Shown here: one piece after another, positions 1-9,239 of the stretch | How the letters are laid out: each line of letters opens with the position of its first letter | Numbering within the stretch: the first letter of the stretch is position 1 | Assembly (NCBI GenBank): GCA_002256705.1 | Contig: NQJI01000019.1 | Coordinates: 1 to 11,470, forward strand | Length of the DNA stretch: 11,470 bases | Direction of reading: 5' to 3' | From: Methylococcaceae bacterium NSM2-1 | Lineage (GTDB): Bacteria > Pseudomonadota > Gammaproteobacteria > Methylococcales > Methylomonadaceae | Position numbers and translations under genes: made by a program | The notes under the pieces: model-generated | Told to the model about the DNA's origin: nothing | The model's input: only the letters and a program-made list of their open reading frames with translations | The model's database searches: none

Positions 1-872
1 GGATAGTGTACTTTAGAGATGCCGGGCTGTTGTTCCAGCCACTTGGCCAATTCAAATGCATTGTCGCAGTGTGCTTTCATTCTGACGGCCAGGGTTTCCA
101 ATCCGGACAAAAAAACCCAGGCATTAAACGGACTCATGGTCGCGCCGCCAGTACGTAGATAAGGATAAATATTTTTTTCGATTATTTCATCACTGGCGAT
201 AACGGCGCCGCCTACGCAGCGTCCCTGTCCGTCTATATATTTGGTTGCCGAATGGATAACAATATCTGCGCCTAAATCAAAAGGTTTTTGCAGTACGGGG
301 GTGCAAAAGCAATTATCAACAATCAGTAAGCAATTATGCGCATGGGCAATATTGGCCAGAACAGAAATATCGGCAATTTCAATTAATGGATTGGAGGGCG
401 TCTCCAGAAACAAAAACCGGGTGTTCGGTTTAATAGCCGATTCCCAGGCAGCCGCATCTATTAAATCGACAAAATCGGTTTCAACACCAAATTTGCCGAA
501 ATAATTCTGGAACATTAATACGGTATTACCAAAAACACCGCGAGAACATACGACATGGTCTCCCGATTTAAGCAGTCCCATGCCAACCGCCATAATCGCC
601 GCCATGCCGGATGAAAATGCCAGGCAGCGATCGCCTTTCTCCATTAACGCCAGTCTTTCCTGAAAGGCATTAACCGTTGGATTGGTAAAGCGGGAATAGA
701 TATTGCCCGGCTTCTGCCCGGTAAAGCGCAAAGCGGCCTCTTCGGCGCTTTTAAATACATAGCTGGAGGTCGCAAAAATCGGTATGCTATGCTCATCTTC
801 ATGAGTGCGCTTATGTCCTGCTCTTATTGCCTGAGTTTCCAGAGAATAGTCGTTCCAGTTAATGTCTTTCAT
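1..872 (-). CDS. metZ: O-succinylhomoserine sulfhydrylase, 3' end cut by window edge
   Basis: PLP enzyme of the Cys/Met-metabolism family (cystathionine gamma-synthase fold) that makes homocysteine from O-succinylhomoserine and sulfide in the cytoplasm. I translated it directly from the ATG at 870-872; about 290 residues are visible and the family runs to about 390-400, so roughly the last quarter lies beyond position 1. Visible landmarks are the substrate/PLP region YSRFTNPT, the SSGMAAI loop, the ETPSNP segment, VDNCFCTP with the PLP-pyridine-binding Asp, and the Schiff-base lysine in HSATKYIDGQGR (Lys211). The SATKYxDGQGR form and the position directly after purF favour MetZ over MetB or MetC. 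It starts 90 bp after purF, and I see no strong Shine-Dalgarno sequence in front of the ATG. MetZ versus other transsulfuration paralogues is the main uncertainty. Confidence 0.9.
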   Translation of the reverse strand, partial: MKDINWNDYSLETQAIRAGHKRTHEDEHSIPIFATSSYVFKSAEEAALRFTGQKPGNIYSRFTNPTVNAFQERLALMEKGDRCLAFSSGMAAIMAVGMGLLKSGDHVVCSRGVFGNTVLMFQNYFGKFGVETDFVDLIDAAAWESAIKPNTRFLFLETPSNPLIEIADISVLANIAHAHNCLLIVDNCFCTPVLQKPFDLGADIVIHSATKYIDGQGRCVGGAVIASDEIIEKNIYPYLRTGGATMSPFNAWVFLSGLETLAVRMKAHCDNAFELAKWLEQQPGISKVHY

Positions 873-962
873 AGGTCTATTTATTTACGATAATACACAA
901 GATTAAAGAAGCAAGGCTGAGTAAAATCTTTTAAGTCTTGCGGGTCTATAGACTTGTGCCTG

Positions 963-2462
963 TTATAACATTTCAATAATGGATTTTTCGGAGTTGCGTT
1001 CGGTCTGGGCATTGTCGTTACGCAACGCCTCAGTACGCTCCAGATAGGCATCATCAATATCGCCGGTAATGTATTCCTTACTGAAGCATGAGGTGTCAAA
1101 ATGTTGGATGCTGGGGTTACCTTTGCGAACCGCTTCAATCAAGTCGTTCAGATCTTGATAAATCAAGCGATCCGCGCCTATTGCCTCGCAGACCTCATCT
1201 TCGGTGCGATTATGCGCGATCAATTCATGCGCGGCCGGCATATCAATGCCATAAACATTGGGATAGCGTACCGGTGGCGCGGCCGAAGCAAAGTATACTT
1301 TTTTAGCGCCCGCATCCCGGGCCATCTGGATGATTTGCGCGGAGGTTGTGCCTCTTACCACCGAATCATCAACCAACAAGACGTTTTTGCCATCAAATTC
1401 AAGTCCAATGGCATTCAACTTTTGCCTGACCGATTTTTCTCGCATTTTTTGGCCAGGCATGATGAAAGTCCGTCCGATATAACGGTTCTTCATAAACCCT
1501 TCGCTGTATTTAACGCCCAGTTTATTCGCCATTTGCAACGCTGCGGTTCGACTGGTGTCGGGAATAGGAATAACCACATCAATATCGTGATCAGGCCATT
1601 CCCTAAGCACTTTTGCGGCCAGTTTATCGCCCATACGCAGACGCGCCTTGTAAACCGAAATATCGTCAATAAATGAATCCGGGCGGGCAAAATAGACATA
1701 CTCAAAAATACAAGGGCAATGGTCTATCTCTTCAGAGCACTGCTGAGTATGCAAAACCCCTGATTCTTCGATAAAAATTGCTTCACCAGGCTCTATGTCC
1801 CGAATAAGATCAAAGCCTAGCACATCGAGTGCAACACTTTCAGAGGCAATCATAAAGTCAGGGCCCTGCTCGGTATTTCTTATCCCAAACACCACGGGTC
1901 TTATCCCGTGAGGGTCTCTAAAACCCAAAACTCCAAACCCTGCAATCATAATGACAACTGCGTAAGCGCCACGACAGCGTCGGTGAACGCCGGTTACTGC
2001 CTGAAAAACATCATCGACACTTAAGTCCAGTTTACCCAGACTCTGTAGTTCATGAGCAAATACATTTAACAGGACTTCTGAATCCGAATCGGTATTAAGA
2101 TGCCTTTGATCTTCTACGAACAGGGCTTTTTTCAACTCCTCGGTATTGGTCAAATTACCGTTATGCCCGAGCGTTAGTCCAAAAGGGGAGTTTACATAGA
2201 ACGGCTGCGCTTCTGCAGAACTGGTGCAACCCGCCGTTGGATAGCGAACGTGGGCTATGCCCATGTTACCTGTTAACTTTAGCATCTGGGCATTGGTAAA
2301 CACATCGCGAGTTAAGCCATTATCTTTACGCAGATGTAAGCGTCCACGCTCACAGGTGACTATGCCTGCAGCATCCTGCCCCCGGTGTTGCAAGACTGTC
2401 AGTGCATCATAGAGCTCCTGATTTACAGCTTGATGTGAAACGATAGCAGCAATACCACACAT
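963..2462 (-). CDS. purF: Amidophosphoribosyltransferase
   Basis: First committed enzyme of de novo purine synthesis: it converts PRPP and glutamine to 5-phosphoribosylamine. At 499 residues it is close to the roughly 505 of E. coli PurF. The protein begins MCGIAAIV, so Cys2 becomes the N-terminal nucleophile of the class II glutamine amidotransferase domain after Met removal, and there is no propeptide. Domain motifs follow in order: [10 protein letters not shown] (24-33), HVRYPTAG (71-78), GHNGNL (99-104), then the type I phosphoribosyltransferase domain with the PRPP loop [14 protein letters not shown] (361-374). The start is supported by AGGT at 2471-2474 with 8 nt to the ATG. It lies 26 bp after cvpA, an old gammaproteobacterial pairing (cvpA-purF). 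A long antisense reading frame over its 3' half is a shadow. Confidence 0.98.
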   Translation of the reverse strand: MCGIAAIVSHQAVNQELYDALTVLQHRGQDAAGIVTCERGRLHLRKDNGLTRDVFTNAQMLKLTGNMGIAHVRYPTAGCTSSAEAQPFYVNSPFGLTLGHNGNLTNTEELKKALFVEDQRHLNTDSDSEVLLNVFAHELQSLGKLDLSVDDVFQAVTGVHRRCRGAYAVVIMIAGFGVLGFRDPHGIRPVVFGIRNTEQGPDFMIASESVALDVLGFDLIRDIEPGEAIFIEESGVLHTQQCSEEIDHCPCIFEYVYFARPDSFIDDISVYKARLRMGDKLAAKVLREWPDHDIDVVIPIPDTSRTAALQMANKLGVKYSEGFMKNRYIGRTFIMPGQKMREKSVRQKLNAIGLEFDGKNVLLVDDSVVRGTTSAQIIQMARDAGAKKVYFASAAPPVRYPNVYGIDMPAAHELIAHNRTEDEVCEAIGADRLIYQDLNDLIEAVRKGNPSIQHFDTSCFSKEYITGDIDDAYLERTEALRNDNAQTERNSEKSIIEML

Positions 2463-2488
2463 TAATTTTTACCTGAATCAAAAAGTTG

Positions 2489-2980
2489 TTAACGAAAATG
2501 AACATATTCGGCCAGCCCCGAGGGAATATGGTCTCGTAACCAAATGGCAGATACTTGAAAAGGCGGCAGCAATTTTGACTCTTTCCACCAAAGATCATCA
2601 GGCAAGGCAGTTAGCCCAGCCAGCATGACCAATACCACAACAACGACCATGCCGTGTAATACACCAAAAATCATTCCTCCAAAACGATCCGTAAACGTTA
2701 ATTCGGATTTTTTAATGGCCTCCCCCAAAAGCATCCTGATTAAACCACCTACAATCAGGGTTATCAAAAACAACAATGTAAAAGAAGCTGCGATTTTAGG
2801 TAATGAATTACTGATGGTTGATTCCAGAAAAACTGAAAATTCACGGCTAAAGCTTAAACCGACCCCGGTTGCCAGCATCCAGAATACTAATGAAAAAACT
2901 TCCAGGCTAAAGCCGCGCAGCAACCCTATGATTAAAGCAATAAAAACCAGTCCGATAATGACATAGTCTATCCAGATCAT
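2489..2980 (-). CDS. cvpA: CvpA family inner-membrane protein
   Basis: Small polytopic membrane protein of the CvpA/colicin V production family. E. coli CvpA is needed for colicin V production, and its physiological role is still loosely defined (envelope stress and biofilm links are reported). The 163-residue protein shows four hydrophobic segments at roughly 4-20, 25-45, 62-86 and 100-123, the usual count, and the family signature DRFGGMIFGVLHG around 97-109 just before the last helix. The C-terminus is a short soluble tail. It lies immediately upstream of purF (26 bp), the arrangement that ties CvpA to the purine operon, and 50 bp downstream of the SPOR-domain gene. The ribosome-binding site is weak (CTGGTAAAACA before ATG). 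Family assignment is secure; function is not. Confidence 0.93.
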   Translation of the reverse strand: MIWIDYVIIGLVFIALIIGLLRGFSLEVFSLVFWMLATGVGLSFSREFSVFLESTISNSLPKIAASFTLLFLITLIVGGLIRMLLGEAIKKSELTFTDRFGGMIFGVLHGMVVVVVLVMLAGLTALPDDLWWKESKLLPPFQVSAIWLRDHIPSGLAEYVHFR

Positions 2981-3030
2981 TGTTTTACCAGGTTTAAAAA
3001 ATCCAATGTTTAAATTTGCCCATAGTGCAA

Positions 3031-3915
3031 TTACTCAGCAATCAGAATAGAAGGTATTTTTTGACTATCCAGTTTAGCCTTCATTTCGGCAGCACGTTTC
3101 TTTTCAAGCGCAGGACCTACTTTAAGGCGATATAAGGGTGCGTTACCGGCGCCTTTAGTAACATCCAGTGTCACTGGAAGCCCTTGTTTGCGCAAAGTCT
3201 CCATGAGCGCTATGGCATTTTCTTTTTTACTAAAACTGCCTGCCTGAATAGTCCAACGACTTAATTCCTGACTTGATTTTGCCGGTTTAACAACTGATTT
3301 TTCTGTTTTGTTAACAGTCGTCGTAGTCAAAGGTTTCACTTTTGCGGTCTGTTTAGACAGACTTGTTTCAGTTTTCTTTGCCGGTTTTTTAGGCGTTGCA
3401 ACAACAGCATCAGCCTCCAAAGGTGGTTTAGAGGTTGATTTTTGCCTGGATGATTCAGCTTCCTGAATCGTTTTTTTGGTTTTTACCGGTTTATTGGTTT
3501 CATCTACAATACCTGTATCCAAAGAGGTAGCTGAGCTATCATTTGCAGGTTCATCGATAGGTCGATCCGGTTCATCAACAGATTGTTCAATCCCTGCTTC
3601 GATATCGGCCTGCGGCTCATCATCCAAAGGCTCATCAGAGGGAAGCTGCTTGTCCACTGATAGTTCGGCCTCTTCTTCAGTATTTACTACAGTCTCGGGT
3701 CCAACATCAGGCTTATTCAAAACCTGATTGGCGCTGGTCGGCAATTTATTTGCCGACTCTTCACCCGTGTTAACCGGTGTTGCTGGAATAACCAGTTCAC
3801 TGACTAATTGACCGCTATTATCAACAGGGTCATCAAACAGCATGGGAATAAAAATAGCAGCCAGTGCCGTAACAACTACAGCACCAATCAACCGTTGATT
3901 TAATTCTTGATTCAT
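3031..3915 (-). CDS. SPOR-domain protein, DedD-like
   Basis: Single-pass membrane protein with a peptidoglycan-binding SPOR domain, positional equivalent of DedD (and of the SPOR gene between folC and cvpA in Pseudomonas). The 294 residues divide into a short cytoplasmic N-terminus, one transmembrane helix at about 9-27 (LIGAVVVTALAAIFIPMLF), a long low-complexity periplasmic linker at about 28-218, and a C-terminal SPOR domain at about 219-294 (RWTIQAGSFSKKENA... LYRLKVGP...). SPOR domains bind denuded glycan strands at the division septum, so a septal role is inferred. The linker is acidic in its first half, with four DEP tripeptides at 94-96, 99-101, 114-116 and 121-123, and lysine-rich in its second half. 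Its Shine-Dalgarno overlaps the folC stop. I leave the symbol blank because identity rests on architecture and position, not sequence identity. Confidence 0.9.
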   Translation of the reverse strand: MNQELNQRLIGAVVVTALAAIFIPMLFDDPVDNSGQLVSELVIPATPVNTGEESANKLPTSANQVLNKPDVGPETVVNTEEEAELSVDKQLPSDEPLDDEPQADIEAGIEQSVDEPDRPIDEPANDSSATSLDTGIVDETNKPVKTKKTIQEAESSRQKSTSKPPLEADAVVATPKKPAKKTETSLSKQTAKVKPLTTTTVNKTEKSVVKPAKSSQELSRWTIQAGSFSKKENAIALMETLRKQGLPVTLDVTKGAGNAPLYRLKVGPALEKKRAAEMKAKLDSQKIPSILIAE

Positions 3916-3924
3916 TTTATCAAC

Positions 3925-3930
3925 TCACCT
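3925..3930 (-). promoter_or_regulatory. Ribosome-binding site of the SPOR gene overlapping the folC stop
   Basis: AGGTGA on the minus strand contains the folC TGA stop codon (3925-3927) and sits 9 nt before the ATG at 3913-3915. A ribosome finishing folC therefore covers the initiation site of the next gene, which suggests translational coupling. It also supports the chosen start. Confidence 0.75.
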
Positions 3931-5196
3931 TTTCTCAAATTCATTCAAACAATCAGATACTAAAAAGAAAGATCCAAAAACCAGCAGCAAATCATCTTCT
4001 TGCGCCTGGTTTTTTGCAGCGTTAAATGCTTCTGCAAAACCGGTAAAACCAAAGGATACACGGGCCACTGAGCTTTGTGAAAAAATCTCGCGCATAAGGG
4101 GTTCTGTCGCTGCTCTTGGATTGGTTAACGGTGCAAAAAACCAGTCGTAGACTACAGGATTCATGATTTCGAGTACACCTGCTATGTCCTTGTCTTTCAT
4201 CATTGAAAAAACCGCGTGTATCTTTTTACCGGGGAAAGTCATGTTCAGATAATCAACTAATGTTTTGACCGCCTCCGGATTATGTCCAACATCTAATAGC
4301 ACCGGGATTTTATCATTAATTAATTGGAACCGGCCGGGTAACAGGGTATTTTTAAGTCCGGTTCGAATTGACATGTCGCTTACCGGCAGGCTTTTTGCCA
4401 ATACTTCCACTGCTAAAATAACGGCTGAGGCATTACGGTATTGATGCTCGCCTTTTAAACCCGGCTCGGGCAATTGGTCAATGTGTAGATCACCCGCAAA
4501 CCAATCCCAGTCTGTGGTATTCTTTTTATAACCGAAATCCTTGCCGATACAATACAGCAGGGCATCTTTATCAACTGCACTTTGCAACAATGATTCGGGG
4601 GGATTGCAATCTCCGACAATAGCGGGAGTTTTCGCCCGGAATATGCCGGCCTTTTCCTGTCCTATTGCTTCGCGTGTTGCACCTAGCCAATCAACATGAT
4701 CAATACCGATACTGCTTATCAACGATACATCGGGGTCGACAATATTGACCGCATCAAGCCGACCGCCTAAACCTACTTCAAGCAACTGAATATCCAGGCC
4801 TGAACGCCAGAATATATCAAGTGCAGCCAGTGTACCGAATTCAAAATAGCTTAGTGAGGTATTGCCTCTAACCGATTCTATTCTTGCAAAGGCCTCGCAA
4901 ATCAGTTCATCCGATACAGGTTTACCGTCTATTTTTATTCTTTCGTTATATTTCAGGATATGTGGAGAAGAATAAGCGCCCACACGGTAGCCCTGCGCCC
5001 TGTAAATGGCCTCAAGATAAGCAATACATGAGCCTTTTCCGTTTGTTCCTGCAACAGTAATGGTTGGGGGTTTGATGCAATCAGGATTAAGTGCATGATA
5101 AACCTGTGCTGTCCGCTCCAGTCCCATGTCTATTGCCAAGGGATGTAAGCTTTCTTGCCAATCCAGCCAGTCCTTTAGCGAATCAAAATGCATCAT
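3925..5196 (-). CDS. folC: Bifunctional folylpolyglutamate synthase / dihydrofolate synthase
   Basis: Mur-ligase-family enzyme that adds glutamate to dihydropteroate (making dihydrofolate) and extends polyglutamate tails on tetrahydrofolates, using ATP. At 423 residues it matches the roughly 422 of E. coli FolC. The ATP-binding loop is TVAGTNGKGS (GTNGKGS at 50-56), followed by SSPHILKYNERIKIDG (76-91) for the substrate loop, then EVGLGGRLDAVN and SSIGIDHVDWLG in the central domain, and LLDVGHNPEA opening the C-terminal domain. It begins MM, so the start could be either codon; I see no Shine-Dalgarno before it, only a C-rich leader. It lies 23 bp after accD, the classic accD-folC pair. Polyglutamylated folates are the substrates of the folate steps in purine synthesis and of Fhs encoded upstream. 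Confidence 0.97.
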   Translation of the reverse strand: MMHFDSLKDWLDWQESLHPLAIDMGLERTAQVYHALNPDCIKPPTITVAGTNGKGSCIAYLEAIYRAQGYRVGAYSSPHILKYNERIKIDGKPVSDELICEAFARIESVRGNTSLSYFEFGTLAALDIFWRSGLDIQLLEVGLGGRLDAVNIVDPDVSLISSIGIDHVDWLGATREAIGQEKAGIFRAKTPAIVGDCNPPESLLQSAVDKDALLYCIGKDFGYKKNTTDWDWFAGDLHIDQLPEPGLKGEHQYRNASAVILAVEVLAKSLPVSDMSIRTGLKNTLLPGRFQLINDKIPVLLDVGHNPEAVKTLVDYLNMTFPGKKIHAVFSMMKDKDIAGVLEIMNPVVYDWFFAPLTNPRAATEPLMREIFSQSSVARVSFGFTGFAEAFNAAKNQAQEDDLLLVFGSFFLVSDCLNEFEKR

Positions 5197-5219
5197 TAGG
5201 CGAGTTTTGGGGAGGTAAG

Positions 5220-6158
5220 TTATTCCTGATCAGAAGGACACTCGACAACTTCTTCAGTTTCAGCGGTCATTGAAGTTGTTGCAATTGATACAGAAGGTTT
5301 TGCTTTACCTGCCATTAATAGCGCCAAAATGCTGGAAATTTTATCGCGCATTTCACGTCTATCAACAATCATATCAATCGCGCCATGCTCCTGTAAAAAC
5401 TCGCTACGCTGAAAACCCTCAGGCAATTTTTCACGGACGGTTTGCTCTATCACTCTGGGCCCTGCAAAACCAATCAAGGCATTGGGTTCTGCAATATTAA
5501 TATCTCCCAGCATGGCTAAGCTGGCTGACACGCCGCCCATCGTCGGGTCCGTCATAAAAGAGATATAGGGGATCCCAGCTTCGGACAGTCTGGTTAATGC
5601 AGCGCTGGTTTTTGCCATTTGAAACAAGGAAAACAGTGATTCCTGCATTCTTGCGCCACCACTAGCCGTAAATACAATAAATGGTATACCTAGATCAACA
5701 CTCTTGTTGACGCCGCGAACAAAACGTTCACCTACCACAGAACCCATTGATCCGCCCATAAATTTGAAGTCAAAGGCGGCAGCAACAATATCGTTGCCTT
5801 TTAGTTGCCCCTTCATGACGACAAGGGCATCATTTTCCTTGGTTTGTTTTTGCGCCTGAATTATTCGATCTTTATATTTTTTAGTATCTTTAAATTTTAA
5901 CGGATCGACAGGCTTAATGTTTTTTCCGATTTCTTCGCGCCCGTCCTCATCCAGAAACATAGCCAACCGCGTTCTGGCAGTAATACGCATGTGATGCTCG
6001 CATTTTGGACAGACACTGAGATTTCTCTCCAGTTCTGTGTTGTAAAGAATCGCATTACAGCTAGGGCACTTAGTCCACAATCCTTCAGGCACAGCACCTT
6101 TTTTACTGGATCCTTCTGTTCTAATTGTCTTGGGAAGTAATTTTTCAAACCAACTCAT
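5220..6158 (-). CDS. accD: Acetyl-CoA carboxylase carboxyltransferase subunit beta
   Basis: Beta half of the carboxyltransferase (partner AccA) that moves carboxyl from carboxybiotin to acetyl-CoA to form malonyl-CoA for fatty-acid synthesis. The 312-residue protein has the diagnostic N-terminal zinc ribbon with four cysteines at 31, 34, 50 and 53 (CPSC and CPKC), followed by the crotonase-like carboxyltransferase fold with ASGGARMQE and the [10 protein letters not shown] / [11 protein letters not shown] segments. Ribosome binding is by GGAG at 6166-6169, 7 nt from the ATG. It sits 46 bp after trpA and 23 bp before folC. No accA is present in the window; in gammaproteobacteria accA usually lies elsewhere. 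Nothing appears broken or unusual. Confidence 0.98.
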   Translation of the reverse strand: MSWFEKLLPKTIRTEGSSKKGAVPEGLWTKCPSCNAILYNTELERNLSVCPKCEHHMRITARTRLAMFLDEDGREEIGKNIKPVDPLKFKDTKKYKDRIIQAQKQTKENDALVVMKGQLKGNDIVAAAFDFKFMGGSMGSVVGERFVRGVNKSVDLGIPFIVFTASGGARMQESLFSLFQMAKTSAALTRLSEAGIPYISFMTDPTMGGVSASLAMLGDINIAEPNALIGFAGPRVIEQTVREKLPEGFQRSEFLQEHGAIDMIVDRREMRDKISSILALLMAGKAKPSVSIATTSMTAETEEVVECPSDQE

Positions 6159-6204
6159 TCATATGCTCCATAGTGCTTTCTCACACTGCTCATGATTACG
6201 CTCT

Positions 6205-7008
6205 CTAACTATCCAGCGCCTGACGTATGGATGCTAACAATTCAACAATTTCGTTTTTAGCCTTTTCCAGATCATCCAAATTTGCTTCAATTTTACTAAT
6301 CAGGGTGCTACCGATAACAACACCATCGCCTATATTGGCGATAGTCTTTGCTGTCTGCGCGTCCTTTACACCAAAACCAATAGCGACAGGCAATTGCGTA
6401 TTTGCTCTGATTTGTTGCAGCTTATTTTCGACATCCGCAGTATTCAAATGCCCTGCACCGGTTACGCCTTTAAGTGAAACATAATAAATATAACCACTAC
6501 CCGCCGCATCCATTTTTTTTACACGTTCATCGCTGCTGTTGGGCGCCAGCAGAAAAATAGGATCAATGCCGCGCGCCTTTAACAAAACACTGCATTCAAG
6601 TCCTTCTTCAGGAGGTAAATCAACGGTTAAAACACCGTCAATCTCGGCGCGTTGTGCGGCATTGGCAAAATTCTCATAACCCATGGTTTCAATCGGGTTC
6701 AAATAGCCCATAAGCACAACGGGGGTTTCTTGATCGGTTTTTCTGAATTCAGTAGCAATCTCCAGGGTTCGTCTTAGGCTCATTTTATGAGCCAAAGCGC
6801 GTTCACTGGCGCGTTGAATAACAGGCCCATCGGCCATCGGATCAGAAAATGGCACGCCCAGCTCAATAACATCAACGCCTGCCTTCACCATGGCGTGCAT
6901 CATCGGCACGGTAAAATCAGGTCTTGGATCACCTGCAGTGATAAACGGGATTAATGCCTTGCGACCTGTTCTGGCAAGTTCTTCAAATTTGGCGGCTAAT
7001 CGGCTCAC
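6205..7008 (-). CDS. trpA: Tryptophan synthase alpha chain, GTG start
   Basis: Alpha subunit of tryptophan synthase, a TIM barrel that cleaves indole-3-glycerol phosphate to indole and glyceraldehyde-3-phosphate and channels indole to TrpB. The 267 residues match the family length. Both catalytic acids are visible in [16 protein letters not shown]: Glu49 and Asp60. Phosphate-binding loops appear as GVTGAG and GFGV, with GVVIGS near the C-terminus. The start codon is GTG (7006-7008), sharing bases with the TGA stop of trpB in a GTGA overlap, which points to translational coupling so that alpha and beta are made together for the alpha2-beta2 complex. A 46-bp gap separates it from accD. Confidence 0.98.
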   Translation of the reverse strand: MSRLAAKFEELARTGRKALIPFITAGDPRPDFTVPMMHAMVKAGVDVIELGVPFSDPMADGPVIQRASERALAHKMSLRRTLEIATEFRKTDQETPVVLMGYLNPIETMGYENFANAAQRAEIDGVLTVDLPPEEGLECSVLLKARGIDPIFLLAPNSSDERVKKMDAAGSGYIYYVSLKGVTGAGHLNTADVENKLQQIRANTQLPVAIGFGVKDAQTAKTIANIGDGVVIGSTLISKIEANLDDLEKAKNEIVELLASIRQALDS

Positions 7009-8207
7009 AGTTCTATCCCCTCACGTTTGGCCATTGTTTGCATATCTTTATCGCCACGACCGGACAGGTTTACAATAATGATTTCGTCTTTGTTCATAGT
7101 GGGCGCAAGTTTCATGGTGTAAGCCATAGCATGGCTGGATTCCAGTGCAGGAATAATGCCTTCCATACGCGTCAAGGCATAAAAACCTTCCAGCGCTTCG
7201 GTGTCGGTTATATTAACGTAAGTTGCCCGCCCCGTGTCTTTTAACCACGCATGTTCAGGGCCAACGCCGGGATAATCCAGACCTGCCGATATAGAATGGG
7301 TCTCGATAATTTCACCGTCATCATCAGCCATTAAATAGGTGCGATTCCCATGTAATACACCCGGTCGGCCGGCACACAACGGAGCTGAATGCCGCCCAGT
7401 GGCAATGCCATCACCCGCTGCTTCAACGCCGTACATTTTTACCGATTCATCTTCAATAAAGGGATAAAACAAACCGATAGCATTTGAACCGCCGCCTACA
7501 CAAGCCACTAAAGCATCGGGTAAACGTCCTGTAGCTTCTTGACATTGCTGCTTGGATTCACGGCCAATAATCGCCTGGAAATCTCTCACCATGGCTGGAT
7601 AGGGATGTGGGCCTGCAACCGTGCCAATAATATAAAAAGTATTATCAACATTGGTCACCCAATCCCTGAGCGCTTCGTTCAATGCATCTTTCAGGGTTTT
7701 AGACCCTGACTCAACAGCGACTACTTTTGCACCCAGCAACTTCATGCGATACACGTTTAAAGACTGCCGGGCAACGTCAACGGAGCCCATATAAACCACG
7801 CATTCCAGACCTAGTCTTGCGGCAACTGTAGCCGTTGCAACGCCATGTTGACCTGCTCCGGTTTCAGCAATAATACGCGTCTTACCCATACGTTTTGCCA
7901 ATAACGCCTGGCCCACAGTATTATTGATTTTATGAGAGCCTGTATGATTAAGGTCCTCACGTTTTAAATAGATTTGTGCGCCACCCAGTTCACGGCTCCA
8001 GCGCTCTGCATGGTATAAAGGCGAAGGTCGTCCTACATAATTTTTTAAATCAGCATCCAGTTCCGCTATAAATTCCGGATCCTTTAAATACTGATGATAG
8101 GCTGCATTTAATTCCTGAATAGGCGGAATCAATGTTTCAGCTACAAAAATTCCGCCGTACGGGCCAAAATGTCCCCGCTCATCGGGCATATTATATTTTT
8201 CGGTCAT
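7005..8207 (-). CDS. trpB: Tryptophan synthase beta chain
   Basis: PLP-dependent beta subunit that condenses indole with L-serine to give L-tryptophan. The 400 residues are typical of TrpB type 1. The PLP lysine is Lys93 in HTGSHKINN, the catalytic glutamate is Glu115 in AETGAGQHG, and the PLP-phosphate loop is GGGSN at 238-242. The N-terminal [16 protein letters not shown] and C-terminal NLSGRGDKD segments are also standard. The ATG at 8205-8207 overlaps the trpF stop (ATGA), and its own TGA overlaps the trpA GTG, so trpF-trpB-trpA form a coupled cassette. Confidence 0.99.
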   Translation of the reverse strand: MTEKYNMPDERGHFGPYGGIFVAETLIPPIQELNAAYHQYLKDPEFIAELDADLKNYVGRPSPLYHAERWSRELGGAQIYLKREDLNHTGSHKINNTVGQALLAKRMGKTRIIAETGAGQHGVATATVAARLGLECVVYMGSVDVARQSLNVYRMKLLGAKVVAVESGSKTLKDALNEALRDWVTNVDNTFYIIGTVAGPHPYPAMVRDFQAIIGRESKQQCQEATGRLPDALVACVGGGSNAIGLFYPFIEDESVKMYGVEAAGDGIATGRHSAPLCAGRPGVLHGNRTYLMADDDGEIIETHSISAGLDYPGVGPEHAWLKDTGRATYVNITDTEALEGFYALTRMEGIIPALESSHAMAYTMKLAPTMNKDEIIIVNLSGRGDKDMQTMAKREGIEL

Positions 8208-8836
8208 GTTGTTACTCTGTCACCCTCATAAACTTGTTTTATAAATGCCGCCATTTTAAGCGAGTCTTTAACACCTTTTTCTGCTTCCACTCCGCTACTC
8301 ACATCTAGCGCGTATGGTTTTACTTTTTGTACAGCCTGTTTGACGTTGGTTTCATCCAAACCACCCGCCAGTATGACAGGCAAAGTACATTGCTCGGGAA
8401 TCAACTCCCAGTCAAATCGACTGCCTGTTCCGCCTTTCGTGCCCGGATGGAAAGCGTCCAGCAACAACCCTGCTGCATCATGATAGTGCCGTGCCAATGC
8501 GCCTATATCAATCCCATCCTGCATTCTTACTGCTTTAATGTACCGTTTACCATAAACTCTGCAAGCCTCGGCAGGTTCATCACCATGAAACTGCAGACAG
8601 TCAATCGAGACCTTCGACAAAACCTTGCGTATCTGTGTTTCCTGTTCGTCGACAAACAAAGCAACAACCGAGGTAAAAGCGGGCAGGGCATTGACAATCC
8701 TGATTGCCTGTTCAATCTCAACATGTCGTGGGCTGGGGGGGTAAAACACCAAACCAATTGCGTCTATGCCCAAGTGAGCTGCATAAACAGCATCTTCAAC
8801 ACGGGTAAAACCGCAAATTTTAACGCGAGTTCGCAT
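8204..8836 (-). CDS. trpF: Phosphoribosylanthranilate isomerase
   Basis: TIM-barrel enzyme catalysing the Amadori rearrangement of N-(5-phosphoribosyl)anthranilate in tryptophan synthesis, here as a separate protein and not fused to TrpC. The 210 residues carry the catalytic cysteine in VKICGFTR (Cys8) and the catalytic aspartate in [15 protein letters not shown] (Asp127), plus the phosphate-binding segments LAGGLDETN and DVSSGVE. It is the first gene of the long minus-strand run; upstream is only the ABC pseudogene. The ATG at 8834-8836 is chosen because the protein starts at the conserved RVKICG strand, but there is no obvious Shine-Dalgarno sequence before it (TACCACTTT). No trp leader peptide or attenuator is seen upstream. 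Confidence 0.97.
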   Translation of the reverse strand: MRTRVKICGFTRVEDAVYAAHLGIDAIGLVFYPPSPRHVEIEQAIRIVNALPAFTSVVALFVDEQETQIRKVLSKVSIDCLQFHGDEPAEACRVYGKRYIKAVRMQDGIDIGALARHYHDAAGLLLDAFHPGTKGGTGSRFDWELIPEQCTLPVILAGGLDETNVKQAVQKVKPYALDVSSGVEAEKGVKDSLKMAAFIKQVYEGDRVTT

Positions 8837-8859
8837 AAAGTGGTATGAGAATTTATTGA

Positions 8860-8888
8860 ATAAAATTTAGCCATGTAGGATAACACAA
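8860..8888 (-). promoter_or_regulatory. Weak candidate promoter for trpF and the downstream run
   Basis: On the minus strand TTGTGT (8883-8888) and TTTTAT (8860-8865) are separated by 17 bp, placing a start site near 8853, about 17 nt before the trpF ATG. The matches to the consensus are poor (3/6 and 4/6). The candidate is offered because a promoter is expected after the dead gene and nothing better is visible. The AACACA/TGTGTT inverted repeat at 8882-8897 covers the -35 element. Confidence 0.22.
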
Positions 8889-8897
8889 AACTGTGTT
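8882..8897. repeat. Small inverted repeat upstream of trpF
   Basis: AACACA (8882-8887) and TGTGTT (8892-8897) form a 6-bp perfect inverted repeat with a 4-nt centre. No T-tract follows on either strand, so it is not a convincing terminator. Because it overlaps the only candidate -35 region it could be an operator half-site pair, but a chance palindrome of this size is also plausible. Confidence 0.3.
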
Positions 8898-9208
8898 GAA
8901 ATTTGCCGGATTATTTTTCGATATTCAAAACCGGAACAGCATCCAACAGCTTTTTTGTATAGGTATGTTCAGGTTGTGACAGTAGCTGCTCTACACTGCC
9001 GTGTTCAATAATTTTCCCCTGATACATTACGGCAATTTCATCGGCAATTAATAAATCCGGTTTGCCTGCAAAGACTATGGCAATCATCACCTGTTGCCTT
9101 TAACCGCCCGAAAGTTGATGCGGATAATCCTTAATTCGCTGTTGCGGCTCGGGTATTTTAACATGCTGCAATAGTTGCAATACCTGTTGTAATGGCTGTC
9201 GTCCTGGG

Positions 9209-9239
9209 CAAAGAAAAATGAATTTTTATGACTTCTTTG
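9209..9239. repeat. Inverted repeat at the scrambled pseudogene junction
   Basis: CAAAGAA (9209-9215) and TTCTTTG (9233-9239) are perfect 7-bp inverted arms around an AT-rich 17-nt centre. The element lies inside the 44-nt stretch (9202-9245) that separates pseudogene blocks 2 and 3 and that aligns in no frame with what the ATPase family has there. It may be a scar or a small insertion. Confidence 0.4.

Noticed and set aside
933..955. AAGTCT/AGACTT stem and GTCTATAGAC palindrome between purF and metZ as a terminator
   Set aside because: The stem is only 6 bp and no U-run follows on the minus strand, so it is too weak to call a terminator.
1101..1676. 191-codon plus-strand reading frame inside purF
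   Set aside because: It is antisense to well-conserved purF sequence, shows no domain or leader I recognise, and long antisense frames are common opposite such genes.
8327..8848. 173-codon plus-strand reading frame opposite trpF
   Set aside because: It lies wholly over trpF and has no recognisable domain; it is a shadow of the TrpF codons.
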